NCBI GenBank assembly: GCA_030429545.1
Contig: JAUIFF010000004.1
Span: forward strand, 434,001 to 498,000
Source: Polyangia bacterium
GTDB lineage: Bacteria > Myxococcota_A > Polyangia > Nannocystales > Nannocystaceae
Length of the DNA: 64,000 bases
Direction: 5' to 3'
In this document: positions 11,060 through 21,956 of the stretch, in pieces
Layout: each line of letters starts with the position of its first letter
How positions within the stretch are numbered: position 1 is the stretch's first letter
Translations under genes and position numbers: made by a program
Notes under the pieces: generated by a model
Databases searched by the model: none
What the model saw: the letters and a program-made list of their open reading frames with translations, nothing else
Told to the model about the DNA's origin: nothing

Positions 11060-12679
11060 ATGCGTTGCGCTTCGTTGTTGTCAGCTATGGGAATGTTGTG
11101 TCTCGCGTGTACGCCCTCTGACGGGCAGGCGACGGATGGGACGACAGGTGAGACCGCGGGGACAAGTGCCGGGCCGACCACGAGTGAGGCCAGTGCGGGC
11201 GAAACCACCGACACGCCAACAACAGATGTGGATACAACGATGTCGACAGGCCCAACCACCTCGACCGAGTCTGGTGGCACCGACGACCCGAGCGAGACCA
11301 CCGAGACCACCGGCTCGAGCAGCGAAACCGAGAGCGAGGGCGACAGCGAGTCGGACACCGGGCCGGTGATTCCCCCGGATTGCGATGGCATTGCTCCGAG
11401 CCCCGAGCCCCAGGAGAACTACGACAATATCCTCGTCTGCCTCACCGACCACGGGATAGCCAAGCTAGCTCCTGGGACATTTCCGGTGCCAAAAGCGATG
11501 GACATGCCCGATGGTTCACGCCTGCTCGGCGACGCTACCTGGCCGACGATTCAGCTCGTCGGCGATGCCCAGTCGATCTTGCGAACCCACAACGACAACG
11601 AGGTCGCGTTTGTCCGCCTCGATAGCAACGATTTTTTAACCGTGGCCCACAACGGCATCATTCACCTGCGGGGCAACAACGCGTTTATCCACGACTGCCA
11701 CATTCAAAACGGCGATGGGGTTAAGGGCGAAGATAAGATCACGGGTGTCCGGTTTTGGACCCCAGGGACCAGCGGCAACCGGGTGTTTCGCAACCAGATC
11801 CACCACCTGCAATACGGGGTGATTTTTGACCTGTTTGAAAACGGTGCCGACAACCTGATCGAGGAAAACAAAATCTACGAGATTCGCTGCGATGCCGTTT
11901 CGTTTCGAGGTTACGGGCGGGCGCTCAACAACGAGATTTACCGCAACGGCTACCAGTGCCTCAACCCGCCCGAAGACCCGATTCCCGGCGGGGGTTTTTA
12001 CACCCTCGAAAACCACGAGGGCGCCGAGATCATCGGCAATCATGTATATGAAACCTGTGGTATCCCGCTCGACTTAGACCGTGCCAGCAACTTGGTGATC
12101 GAGGGCAACACGTTTGAAAAGCCGGGCTTTAAGTGGGACGGGCACAACCACTGCGGTGCCGGCATGACGGCCCACCTCATCGATATTGGCGACTCGCAAA
12201 TCCGCGACAACACGTTTCGCAACAATGGCCTTGCCACGGTGACTGGCGATCCCAATCGGGTGATGTCCCCCGACCAAAGCGGGTTTCCGGCGGACTTACC
12301 CAACAACACCAACCAGGCGGTCGCGTTTATGTTGACCAACCGCCCGAGTAACCCCGGCATGACCACCGGCAACGTCGTGGAGGACAACACGATGGTCGCC
12401 AATTGCCAGGCGCCGTGTGTTGGCCTGGGGTACTTTGTTGGCCGCGGTACCGGCTATGCACAGGACCTGAGCTGGTCGGCCGACACCAACAACTACTTTC
12501 GCCGCAACTCGCCATTTGGCTCAAACATCGGGTCCAAGCGCTGTGGAGGCAACTGGTACGCGGCCGACAGCAGTTGCGAGGAGGGCATGCTCGACCCCGA
12601 CTGCAACATCGACGACCCCCAGCACAGCGGTCCACAAAATGACTGGGCGCGCAACGACGGTTGCAACCACTACAACTGA
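11060..12679 (+). CDS. Secreted lipoprotein with right-handed parallel beta-helix
   Basis: 539 residues. A short signal peptide ends in a lipobox (LCLAC), followed by about 90 residues of Thr/Ser/Glu/Gly linker. The body (~110-539) contains repeated short strands with Asn/Asp turns (FIHDCHIQNGDG, RVFRNQIHHLQYGVIFD, LIEENKIYEI, IIGNHVYETCG, VIEGNTFEK, QIRDNTFRNNG), the pattern of pectate-lyase-like beta-helices. Several Cys pairs suggest disulfides outside the cytoplasm. Such proteins are often polysaccharide lyases or hydrolases, but I see no catalytic signature and assign no substrate. It stands alone downstream of icmF; a decayed gene follows. Confidence 0.85.
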   Translation: MRCASLLSAMGMLCLACTPSDGQATDGTTGETAGTSAGPTTSEASAGETTDTPTTDVDTTMSTGPTTSTESGGTDDPSETTETTGSSSETESEGDSESDTGPVIPPDCDGIAPSPEPQENYDNILVCLTDHGIAKLAPGTFPVPKAMDMPDGSRLLGDATWPTIQLVGDAQSILRTHNDNEVAFVRLDSNDFLTVAHNGIIHLRGNNAFIHDCHIQNGDGVKGEDKITGVRFWTPGTSGNRVFRNQIHHLQYGVIFDLFENGADNLIEENKIYEIRCDAVSFRGYGRALNNEIYRNGYQCLNPPEDPIPGGGFYTLENHEGAEIIGNHVYETCGIPLDLDRASNLVIEGNTFEKPGFKWDGHNHCGAGMTAHLIDIGDSQIRDNTFRNNGLATVTGDPNRVMSPDQSGFPADLPNNTNQAVAFMLTNRPSNPGMTTGNVVEDNTMVANCQAPCVGLGYFVGRGTGYAQDLSWSADTNNYFRRNSPFGSNIGSKRCGGNWYAADSSCEEGMLDPDCNIDDPQHSGPQNDWARNDGCNHYN

Positions 12680-13301
12680 GTTCACAGTCTCCATCGCTGG
12701 CCGCATCTATTTGCGGGTCGTTGGCGACTGGTGCTCGTTGGCTGGCTCGCGTGTAGCGTGGTCGCTGGAGCGGGAGCGGTGGAGACCACCGTTTGGCCCG
12801 GCATTCGCGGGTGCTCGGGCGCGAGCTGGCGTTTTTGCAGGATGCCTGGGATCGGCTACCACCCCACAATATACTTGTAGTACCATATAATGTGATGGCG
12901 CCGCTGCCCGGAGTCGAGCAGCTCGGCGATCCCCTCGGGGCAGAATTCCCCAAGGAGGCGTATCGCAGCGCAATCGTCCGGCGCGGGCTTGAGCCCGGGC
13001 AAATTGTCGGCAGCCGGGAGGCCGACAACACGCCGCCCGAGTCTGGGCGTGTGTTGATTGACGTCGGCTCGGCCCTGCGCTCTTTTTCGCCAATGGAGGT
13101 CACCGCCGGGCCGTTCCCGACTCGCTCGACGCCCCGAGCTAGCTCGCCTGCGCGACGACTATACGTTTGAGCCGCTGCTTACCCAAAAATCGTGACCTCC
13201 CAACACCCGGCGATCTCCCTTCGTTTGGGGGCTGACCGGGTGCCGGCGATCGAACTCGGCTTTTGCTGGTTGCGCCCGCGGGATGGGGAAGCTCGCTGAC
13301 G
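12680..13301 (+). pseudogene. Multiply frameshifted remnant of a membrane protein C-terminus
   Basis: Coherent protein-like pieces lie in shifting frames. From ~12707: a hydrophobic segment (LVLVGWLACSVVAGAGA) plus VETTVWPGIRG. From ~12802, shifted: HSRVLGRELAFLQDAWDRL, LPPHN, VVPYNVMAPLPGVEQLGD, FPKEAYRSAIVRRG, LIDVGSALRSFSP. Then short pieces PDSLDA, PELARLRDDYTFEP and, after an A-run, VTSQHPAISLRLGADR, AIELGFCWLRPR, ending at a TGA at 13301. Read together they form one extracytoplasmic domain behind a TM helix, broken by at least four shifts. No intact start exists. I do not recognise the parent family. Confidence 0.7.
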
Positions 13302-13419
13302 GGTCACGAGGCCGGTTCGTTGGCAAACCGATGCACGTACACCAGAGCCCAAGGTCGAAGTTGCGCGGGTTGGTACGAAGCTTCAATGTCGGCGGTAGTC
13401 GGCGTATCGTTGGCGGCCC

Positions 13420-15648
13420 ATGAGCGACGAGACGACAGGCGCTGGTGAATCTGGCGGAGGAAGTGTGTCGCCGACCAAGTTCGGCACCTTCACCGGTGTT
13501 TTTACGCCGACCCTCCTGACGATCCTCGGCGTCATCATGTACGTCCGACTCGGTTGGGTCGTCGGCAACGCGGGCGTCATGGGCGGGTGGCTGGTGATGC
13601 TCGTCGCCATGGGCATCACCGCTTGCACGGCCCTTTCGCTGTCGTCGATCGCAACCAACACCCGGATCGGTGCCGGTGGTCCGTACGCGATTATTTCCAA
13701 GTCGTTGGGCTTGGAAGTTGGCGGGAGCATTGGTGTGCCGCTGTATCTCAGCCGACCGCTGGGTGTCGCGATGTACATCTTTGGGTTTCGCGAGGGGTGG
13801 TTGTGGATCTTTCCCGACCACCCGGCACTGGTGGTCGACGGCATCGTGTTCGCCGCGATTTTCCTGATTTCCTATGCCAGTGCCAACCTAGCGTTTCGTG
13901 TCCAATACATGATCATGGCCATCATCGCCGCCTCGTTGGTGGCGATTTTTGCCAGTCCGAGTGCATTTGAAAGTCCGCACCAAGTCCAGTGGTTTGGTGA
14001 ATATCCGGGTTTTCCTGAAAATGGGTTTACCGGGGCAGACTTTTGGATTGTGTTTGCCGTGTTCTTCCCGGCCACCACCGGTATACTTGCAGGTGCAAAT
14101 ATGTCGGGGGACCTCGAAAACCCGCGACGCTCGATTCCGGTGGGGACGCTGTGGGCGGTACTGGTGTCGTCGGTGATCTATTTTGTCCTCGCCTGGTATG
14201 CCGGACGGATGGCTTCGGTCGAGGAGCTGGCGAGTGACTACAACATCCTGATCGACCGCTCGCTGTTTCCTCCGGCGGTGTTGGCCGGGCTGTTGGGCGC
14301 GACGTTTTCTTCGGCCCTGGCTTCGGCCGTCGGTGGTCCGCGCATTTTGATGGCCATGGCCCAACACAAGTTGGTGCCGCAAAGCGACTTCCTGGCCCGG
14401 GTTTCAAAAAATGGCGAACCTCGCAACGCCATCTTACTGACGGCAGTGCTCTCGTTTGCAGCGATGATGATGCGCGACCTCAACGCGATTGCACCGCTGG
14501 TCACGATGTTCTTTTTGATCACCTACTTGGTGATCAACATCGTCTTGCTGGTCGAGCGCAGCCTCGGTTTGGTCGCGTTTCGGCCCACGCTTGCGGTACC
14601 CCAGGTCGTCCCATTTTTGGGGGCGCTGGGCTGCATCTTTTCAATGTTCATCGTCAGCCCGACGTTTGGTTTGATCGCTGTGGGCACGGTGTTTGCCATC
14701 TACGTGTGGTTGCTGCGCAGGGGGGTGGAGGCCGAAGAGGGGGACGTGCGCTCGACCGCGTTTGCTGCGGTTGCCGAGTGGGCAGCCGGCAAGGTCACGG
14801 CGATGGGTCACGACGATCCGCGCTCGTGGAAACCCAACCTGTTTGTCCCGGTGAGCGATGCCGCCGAGTTGCGCGGTGAGTTTCCGTTTTTGTGCGATGT
14901 ATGTACACCAGAAGGCTCGGTCAAGCTGTTTGCCTACGCCAAGGACGACGAGACCGCCCGTCGGTTAGAGCCACCGATCGCCAAACTCGGACGGGCCTTT
15001 CAAGATGAAGGTGTACTTGCAACCTGGGCCGTGATCGAAGGTGACAACTCACTCGATGCGATTTCCTACGGGTTGCAAACCCTGCAGTCTGCGTTTTTCA
15101 AGCCCAACGTCATGTTTTTCTCGCTGCCCAACGACGAGCGTCGAGAACTCGCCTTAGAGGTCATTGAGCGGGGTCGAAAATCACGGGTTGGGCTGCTGGT
15201 GTTGGCGATGCACCCCAAGGCTGGGATGGGGCAACGCAAGGTTGTCAATCTGTGGCTGTTCCCCGGCAAGCCTGGGGTCAAGGGCGTCGAAGAAGCGTTT
15301 GCCCGCGGCAACCTCAACCTCCGGCTGCTGATGGGCTATCGCCTGATGCGTTCGTGGGATGCGGAGCTCAACCTCATCACCGTGGTGCCCAGCCAAGACC
15401 GCGTGGCCGAGGCCCAGGGGTTTTTGGAGACGCTTTGTGACCTCACGCGGATCCCGGCCTGTGCCGACCGGATTGTCCTTGTCGGTTCGTTCGAGGAATG
15501 TGTCGAGCAGGCGCCACAGTGCGACCTGGACCTGTTTGGCATGCACCACGAGAACGTGGACTTTGCGTTTATGGAGCGGATGGTGGAGCTCACTGAGTCA
15601 TCGTGCCTGTTTGTCGCCGACTCGGGACAGGAGTCGGCACTCGCGTAG
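13420..15648 (+). CDS. SLC12-like (cation-chloride cotransporter type) APC-superfamily permease
   Basis: 742 residues. It begins with a short polar tail, then the signature FGTFTGVFTPTLLTILGVIM and RLGWVVGNAG, which is characteristic of the SLC12/CCC branch of the APC superfamily. About 12 membrane helices fill residues ~20-440; SSIATNTRIGAGGPYAIISK covers the unwound helix region that binds ions. Residues ~445-742 are a soluble C-terminal domain (PNLFVPVSDAAELRGEFPFL, LVLAMHPKAGMGQRKVVNLW), as in CCC proteins. It probably couples transport of Na/K and Cl or an amino acid; the substrate is not readable from sequence. Three TGYANNTRCA sites lie in this gene. Confidence 0.9.
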   Translation: MSDETTGAGESGGGSVSPTKFGTFTGVFTPTLLTILGVIMYVRLGWVVGNAGVMGGWLVMLVAMGITACTALSLSSIATNTRIGAGGPYAIISKSLGLEVGGSIGVPLYLSRPLGVAMYIFGFREGWLWIFPDHPALVVDGIVFAAIFLISYASANLAFRVQYMIMAIIAASLVAIFASPSAFESPHQVQWFGEYPGFPENGFTGADFWIVFAVFFPATTGILAGANMSGDLENPRRSIPVGTLWAVLVSSVIYFVLAWYAGRMASVEELASDYNILIDRSLFPPAVLAGLLGATFSSALASAVGGPRILMAMAQHKLVPQSDFLARVSKNGEPRNAILLTAVLSFAAMMMRDLNAIAPLVTMFFLITYLVINIVLLVERSLGLVAFRPTLAVPQVVPFLGALGCIFSMFIVSPTFGLIAVGTVFAIYVWLLRRGVEAEEGDVRSTAFAAVAEWAAGKVTAMGHDDPRSWKPNLFVPVSDAAELRGEFPFLCDVCTPEGSVKLFAYAKDDETARRLEPPIAKLGRAFQDEGVLATWAVIEGDNSLDAISYGLQTLQSAFFKPNVMFFSLPNDERRELALEVIERGRKSRVGLLVLAMHPKAGMGQRKVVNLWLFPGKPGVKGVEEAFARGNLNLRLLMGYRLMRSWDAELNLITVVPSQDRVAEAQGFLETLCDLTRIPACADRIVLVGSFEECVEQAPQCDLDLFGMHHENVDFAFMERMVELTESSCLFVADSGQESALA

Positions 15649-15735
15649 CAGGCCCATGTGTGTACATCGGGTTTGTCGGTAACCGGTGCAGCTACAAAAT
15701 CTCTGGCCCCCACACTTTTTTGTTAGGCTCGGCCA

Positions 15736-16144
15736 ATGCTTCGCAGTGTTGGTGCCATGGTCCTCGGGTTTTTGATTGGTGGCGTGGTCTTTGTTTGTCG
15801 TCGAGACAATCGGCCACAGCGTCGTTGAGATGCCGCCTGGGTTTGACGCCGAAGACCCGGCAAGCTTGGCGGCGATGATCGACCAATGCCCGCTTGCGGC
15901 ACTTATTTCGGTACTTGTCGCCTACCTCTTGGGTTCAGGCATAGGTGGTTTTGTCGCCGCCAAACTGGCGAGGCCGCGGCCGCGAGTTCACGCCCACATC
16001 GTTGGCGGCCTGTTTTTGACGATGGGAATTTTGAACCTCGTGATGATCCCGCATCCGCTGTGGTTTGCGGTTGCCAGCGTGCTAGTCTTTGCACCAGCTG
16101 CGCATGTTGGCGGCACGCTAGCGAGCAGGCACGCCCCACGTTAG
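15736..16144 (+). pseudogene. Small membrane protein gene interrupted by a one-base frameshift
   Basis: ATG 15736 opens MLRSVGAMVLGFLIGGVVFV, a first membrane helix, but hits a stop after 27 codons. The +1 frame continues VETIGHSVVEMPPGFDAEDP, then two or three further hydrophobic segments (ALISVLVAYLLGSGIGGFVA, GGLFLTMGILNLVMIP, FAVASVLVFAPAAHVGG) and ends at 16144. Removing one T from the run at ~15786-15795 would restore a single 135-residue four-helix protein. So this is either a recent frameshift, a sequencing error or, less likely, programmed frameshifting at the T-rich site. The family resembles small uncharacterised membrane proteins. Confidence 0.7.
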
Positions 16145-16405
16145 ATGTATCAGCACTGAAAAGTGGGACGTCTTCATGTGGTGGTGCATGTATTGCTCCG
16201 CGTTTGGAGATAGATGATGGATCAGACATGTATAAAAGTTCATATTAAATCTGGGGAATTTTTGTACACACAATCCAGAACGTTGGTCTGTGGTGGCCAA
16301 ACTAGGTTTTCCTTAACCGCGCGCGCCGAAATTTCTCTCGCATTGCGCACGAAATGCGGGAAGATGTGCGCGGTGGAGGTGTTACATTAGCTTCAAACGG
16401 TTCGA

Positions 16406-18601
<2,196 letters not shown>

Positions 18602-18615
18602 CGCTCCACACATTG

Positions 18616-18649
18616 CCGGGATTGCGTGGGGCAATCCCGGTTGTTTTTT
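18616..18649 (+). terminator. Rho-independent terminator
   Basis: A perfect 10-bp stem CCGGGATTGC / GCAATCCCGG with a 5-nt loop is followed by TTGTTTTTT. It lies 15 bp after the NlpC/P60-type gene and just before the end of the converging STAS gene. Confidence 0.93.
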
Positions 18650-18662
18650 CGCCAAACGGCCG

Positions 18663-19016
18663 CTAGGTAATCGTCAGCGTAGCGGCCGGGAAAAAGCGCT
18701 TGAGGTTGCTGAGGGACTTTGTCTGCCAACTGATGGCATTCGAGCCGCGGACCTCAAGGGCTGTGTCTCCGCGCTTGCGCAGGGCAATCGCAAATTTGTA
18801 GAGCGTGTTGATACCCGAGCTGTTGAGGAACTCGAGGTCACAAAGGTTGAGGGTGAGCGAGGCGCCAGCGCAGGTCTCGATCGCCTGGTTGAGAAAGTCG
18901 GCAATCGGCTTGTACTGGTCACTCGACAGGCGCAACGAGCCTTCGATGTGAATCGTTGCGCGTTTGCTGTCAAACCACAGTCGGTGCTTGGGGCCGTTGA
19001 TTTCGCTGAGTTCCAT
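18663..19016 (-). CDS. STAS-domain protein of the Slr1659 type
   Basis: 117 residues. GSLRLSSDQYKPIADFLNQA and LEFLNSSGINTLYKFAIALR mark an Slr1659-like STAS fold; the Ser pair in LNSSG occupies the place of the phosphorylated Ser in anti-sigma-factor antagonists. It is the last gene of a six-gene minus-strand signalling run, 4 bp after the HATPase gene. By analogy with SpoIIAA/RsbV I infer that the neighbouring HATPase phosphorylates it and the SpoIIE-type phosphatase dephosphorylates it. Its downstream partner is not in the window. Confidence 0.85.
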   Translation of the reverse strand: MELSEINGPKHRLWFDSKRATIHIEGSLRLSSDQYKPIADFLNQAIETCAGASLTLNLCDLEFLNSSGINTLYKFAIALRKRGDTALEVRGSNAISWQTKSLSNLKRFFPAATLTIT

Positions 19017-19020
19017 CGTC

Positions 19021-19566
19021 TTATCCTTGGGTGAGGTCCAAGCGGGCTATTGTTTGGAGTCGCGGGCCTTCGGCGTCGAGGGTGAGACGCCAGCAGACCG
19101 CGGCTTGGTAGTCGGTCATCATGGTCAAAAATCCGAGCCCACTGGCATCGTCCTCGGGGTGCTCGGCATTTTCCTCGACCCGGCGCATCATCAACTCGAG
19201 CGGGTCTTCGGCGACAAGTTGTTCGAGGGTCGCGTGGAGTGGATCAACGCTTGCGGGGTCGACGTGGTTTTCGACAACGATGAAAATTGTATCGGCAATC
19301 GCACCGAGTGAAATGTTGATGGTTTCACCATTCGAAAATTTTACGGCATTCTCGACGAGCTCGTTGAGTACGTAGTTGATGGCGTCACGGCAGGCTTGAA
19401 AGTGCGTGCGTGTGGCCAGGTAACTTGTGCAAAAGTCTGCGATCGTACTACACAGATTCCAGCGAACCGGAAATGTCCGTGGAAACAGGGTAAGGGAGAC
19501 ATCGTTGGCCACGCCGGTCAGGTCGCAGCGCTCACCCAAAGACCACAGTTCGGTGTCGTTTGTCAT
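19021..19566 (-). CDS. HATPase-like regulatory kinase of the Slr1658 type
   Basis: 181 residues. WNLCSTIADFCTSYL and the N-box-like NELVENAVKFSNGE carry the two Asn expected for Mg-ATP binding, and SGLGFLTMMTDYQA stands for the G-box region. This is the SpoIIAB/RsbW-like architecture as found in Slr1658-family proteins. Its start overlaps the phosphatase stop by 4 bp and it is followed 4 bp later by the STAS gene, so all three are coupled. A related but degenerate copy lies upstream at 23123-23662. Confidence 0.83.
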   Translation of the reverse strand: MTNDTELWSLGERCDLTGVANDVSLTLFPRTFPVRWNLCSTIADFCTSYLATRTHFQACRDAINYVLNELVENAVKFSNGETINISLGAIADTIFIVVENHVDPASVDPLHATLEQLVAEDPLELMMRRVEENAEHPEDDASGLGFLTMMTDYQAAVCWRLTLDAEGPRLQTIARLDLTQG

Positions 19567-21941
19567 GCTGCCCCTCCCGCGAAATTCCGCTGTTTCAATA
19601 TTACGAGTGTGAGGTCGTCGTAGACCTTTTGCGTGCCGATATGTTCAAGGACATCCTCAATCACCGCCTGGCGAACCTGCTCGGCCGGCTTTTGGTGCTC
19701 ACGCAAGAGGCAGGCACACAGCCGATCGACACCGTATTGTTCGCTCGCCTGGTTTTCGGCCTCGGTAATACCATCGGTGTAGAGGGCCACGAGGTCGCCG
19801 GGGTTGAGGCTTATCTGCATGTCGGCGATAAAGTCTTCAATGTCATATTCGATGCCGATTGGCAGCCCCAGGGCCATGGTGTCGATACGTTCAACCGCAT
19901 CGGCACCGGCCCGGACCAGGAGGACTTCCTCGTGTTGCCCAGTCAGACGGATCTTGCCGTCGTTGTAGTCGAGCAGCGAGAGGGTGAGGTTGCGGTCGGT
20001 CTCGATGCGCTGGACGTTTTGGTAGACAACTTTGTTGACAATGTTGAGAAACCGGCGCGGATCTTTTTCTTCACTGAGCAACAATGTGCGGACTGCAGTT
20101 TGAACCATAATCATCAGTACGCCGCTTTCGAGCCCGTGCCCGGTGACGTCGCCAATCGCGATCTTGATGCCGTCGGGCGAGCGGAGGACGTCGTAGTAGT
20201 CACCACCGACTTCGTCGGCGGGCGACATGTACCCGGCGACCTCGAGCTGCTCTAACTGCCGCAGTTCGTCGGCGTGGGGCAAGACCATGAGCTGGAGCCG
20301 GCGAGCGACATCAAGTTCGGCACTCATCCGCAGGTTGTCGGCCTTGAGCCGGCGATTGAGTGAGGAGATTTCTTCGTAGGCGAGTTCGAGCTCGGCGGTA
20401 CGCAGCCGGACCAGACCTTCTAAGTTGCCCATATACTCGCGAATCTCGCCGGCCATGGTATTGAATGTTCGCGCTAGCTGACCGATTTCATCCTCGGTAA
20501 TCACCTCGACTTTAACGTCGTAGTTTTTGTTGGCAATTTCCTCAGCACCCTTCGACAGCGACACCAGCGATGCGGTGATTCTGCGGGAGATCATAAAGAT
20601 CCCCGCAAGGACCAAGATCAGGGTGGACAGGGCAATCGCGATTTGACCGGCGATGATGCTGGTGTTGCTGCTGCTGATCGATGCTTGCGAGGCAAACAGC
20701 GAGGCGTAGATTTCGTCGCGGGGGACCAAAAACCCCAGGGTCCAGGTTTCGGGGCGGGACCCGACCGCGCCGGTCCAGAAGTTGAGTTTGGAAAGTTGCC
20801 GGGTGGCGAGAATGTACTCTTTGCCACCAATGACAACAGCTTCGAGGGTTACCTCGTGACTCGCTGGCAGCCGCTCGGTCAGGTTCGCCACATTGGGGTC
20901 GGTACTCGAGCTCAGGTTGCGCTCGAGTACCGAAACGCCCTGCTTGTCCTTGCCACCCTTGTCCTCGGCATGGACGAGGCCGAGGATTGTCTCACCGCTG
21001 TCGGGCACGGCCAGCACATTGCCGTTTTCCTGCACCAGGAATGCAAACCCGGTTTCGGCTAACCGAACGCCCTCGATGTAGTTGATGATCTGGTCGAGTG
21101 TGAGGTCGAGACCGATGGCCCCCTCAAAGCTCGCGCGCTGTTGATTCCACAGGGGGTGGAAAAACGTCATGACAAGACCACCACCAGCGGCATCCTCATA
21201 GGGCTCGGTGATTGTGATGTCGGTCGCCCGGCTATTGAATGAGTCCGGGTCGCGTAGCCACTGTTCCCACCCCTCGACCATGCCGGGGAAAAAGAAATCC
21301 CAGAACAGTTTCTCGTTGTGGCCGGGGTAGAGCTGGTCAAACGCCTCCCCCATATTCACGTACGGGGCGAGGCGGACAAATGGTGAGTGCTTGGGGCCGA
21401 CATAATACATCTGCAGTTTGTCGGCACCGTTGCGCTGGAATGATGGCAGCATCAGGTCGAGCACCGCGGTCCGGTCGATGGCAGCCTGGGCTGTCGGGGT
21501 GGGTTGATGGCTCGACTCGTCGAGCAAATAACCCCAGGCTGCGAGTGCTGTCGAATGCCCGGCAGGTGTTTGCCCCCAGCCGCCTTTTTCGTTGTACGCG
21601 ATCGGTTTGGCAAATAGCGAGTTGTTGGCGGTGGTGGCGATAAAGTCCGCGAGCTGAGCTTCGTTGTCAAACAGCTCTTGGGTGATGTCTGCGAGCATCT
21701 TAAGGTCTTTCATCGGCGCTTCCAACATACGGTTGGTGGCCTGCGCCTTATCCTCAATATAGTTGCTCAGGTACTCGGTATTGGCGTCAGTTAGTCCCTT
21801 TTGAATTTCGTTGGAGGAGGCATCTTCGAGTTGGTGGAGGCCATTGAGGGCAAACAGGACGTTGAGGCTGAGGCCGACAAACACAGCCACGCCGGCAGCG
21901 AGGATAAACTTGGTGCGAAAGCGGGTTGAGCGTTTGGCCAT
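19563..21941 (-). CDS. Membrane dCache-HAMP-SpoIIE/PP2C serine phosphatase (RsbU-like)
   Basis: 792 residues. TM1 is at ~11-32, a large extracytoplasmic Cache-type sensor at ~45-425 (FVRLAPYVNMGE, LVQENGNVLAVPDSGETILG), TM2 at ~427-447, HAMP at ~448-505 (DEIGQLARTFNTMAGEIREY), a coiled coil, and a PP2C domain at ~560-785. The metal-binding aspartates are present: DEVGGDYYD (~574-582), GDVTGHG (~595), LYTDGITEAEN and YDDLTLVIL. It should convert an external small-molecule signal into dephosphorylation of STAS proteins. It lies between the STAS-methyltransferase gene (15-bp gap) and the HATPase gene (4-bp overlap). Confidence 0.92.
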   Translation of the reverse strand: MAKRSTRFRTKFILAAGVAVFVGLSLNVLFALNGLHQLEDASSNEIQKGLTDANTEYLSNYIEDKAQATNRMLEAPMKDLKMLADITQELFDNEAQLADFIATTANNSLFAKPIAYNEKGGWGQTPAGHSTALAAWGYLLDESSHQPTPTAQAAIDRTAVLDLMLPSFQRNGADKLQMYYVGPKHSPFVRLAPYVNMGEAFDQLYPGHNEKLFWDFFFPGMVEGWEQWLRDPDSFNSRATDITITEPYEDAAGGGLVMTFFHPLWNQQRASFEGAIGLDLTLDQIINYIEGVRLAETGFAFLVQENGNVLAVPDSGETILGLVHAEDKGGKDKQGVSVLERNLSSSTDPNVANLTERLPASHEVTLEAVVIGGKEYILATRQLSKLNFWTGAVGSRPETWTLGFLVPRDEIYASLFASQASISSSNTSIIAGQIAIALSTLILVLAGIFMISRRITASLVSLSKGAEEIANKNYDVKVEVITEDEIGQLARTFNTMAGEIREYMGNLEGLVRLRTAELELAYEEISSLNRRLKADNLRMSAELDVARRLQLMVLPHADELRQLEQLEVAGYMSPADEVGGDYYDVLRSPDGIKIAIGDVTGHGLESGVLMIMVQTAVRTLLLSEEKDPRRFLNIVNKVVYQNVQRIETDRNLTLSLLDYNDGKIRLTGQHEEVLLVRAGADAVERIDTMALGLPIGIEYDIEDFIADMQISLNPGDLVALYTDGITEAENQASEQYGVDRLCACLLREHQKPAEQVRQAVIEDVLEHIGTQKVYDDLTLVILKQRNFAGGAA

Positions 21942-21956
21942 TGTATGCCTCTACAA

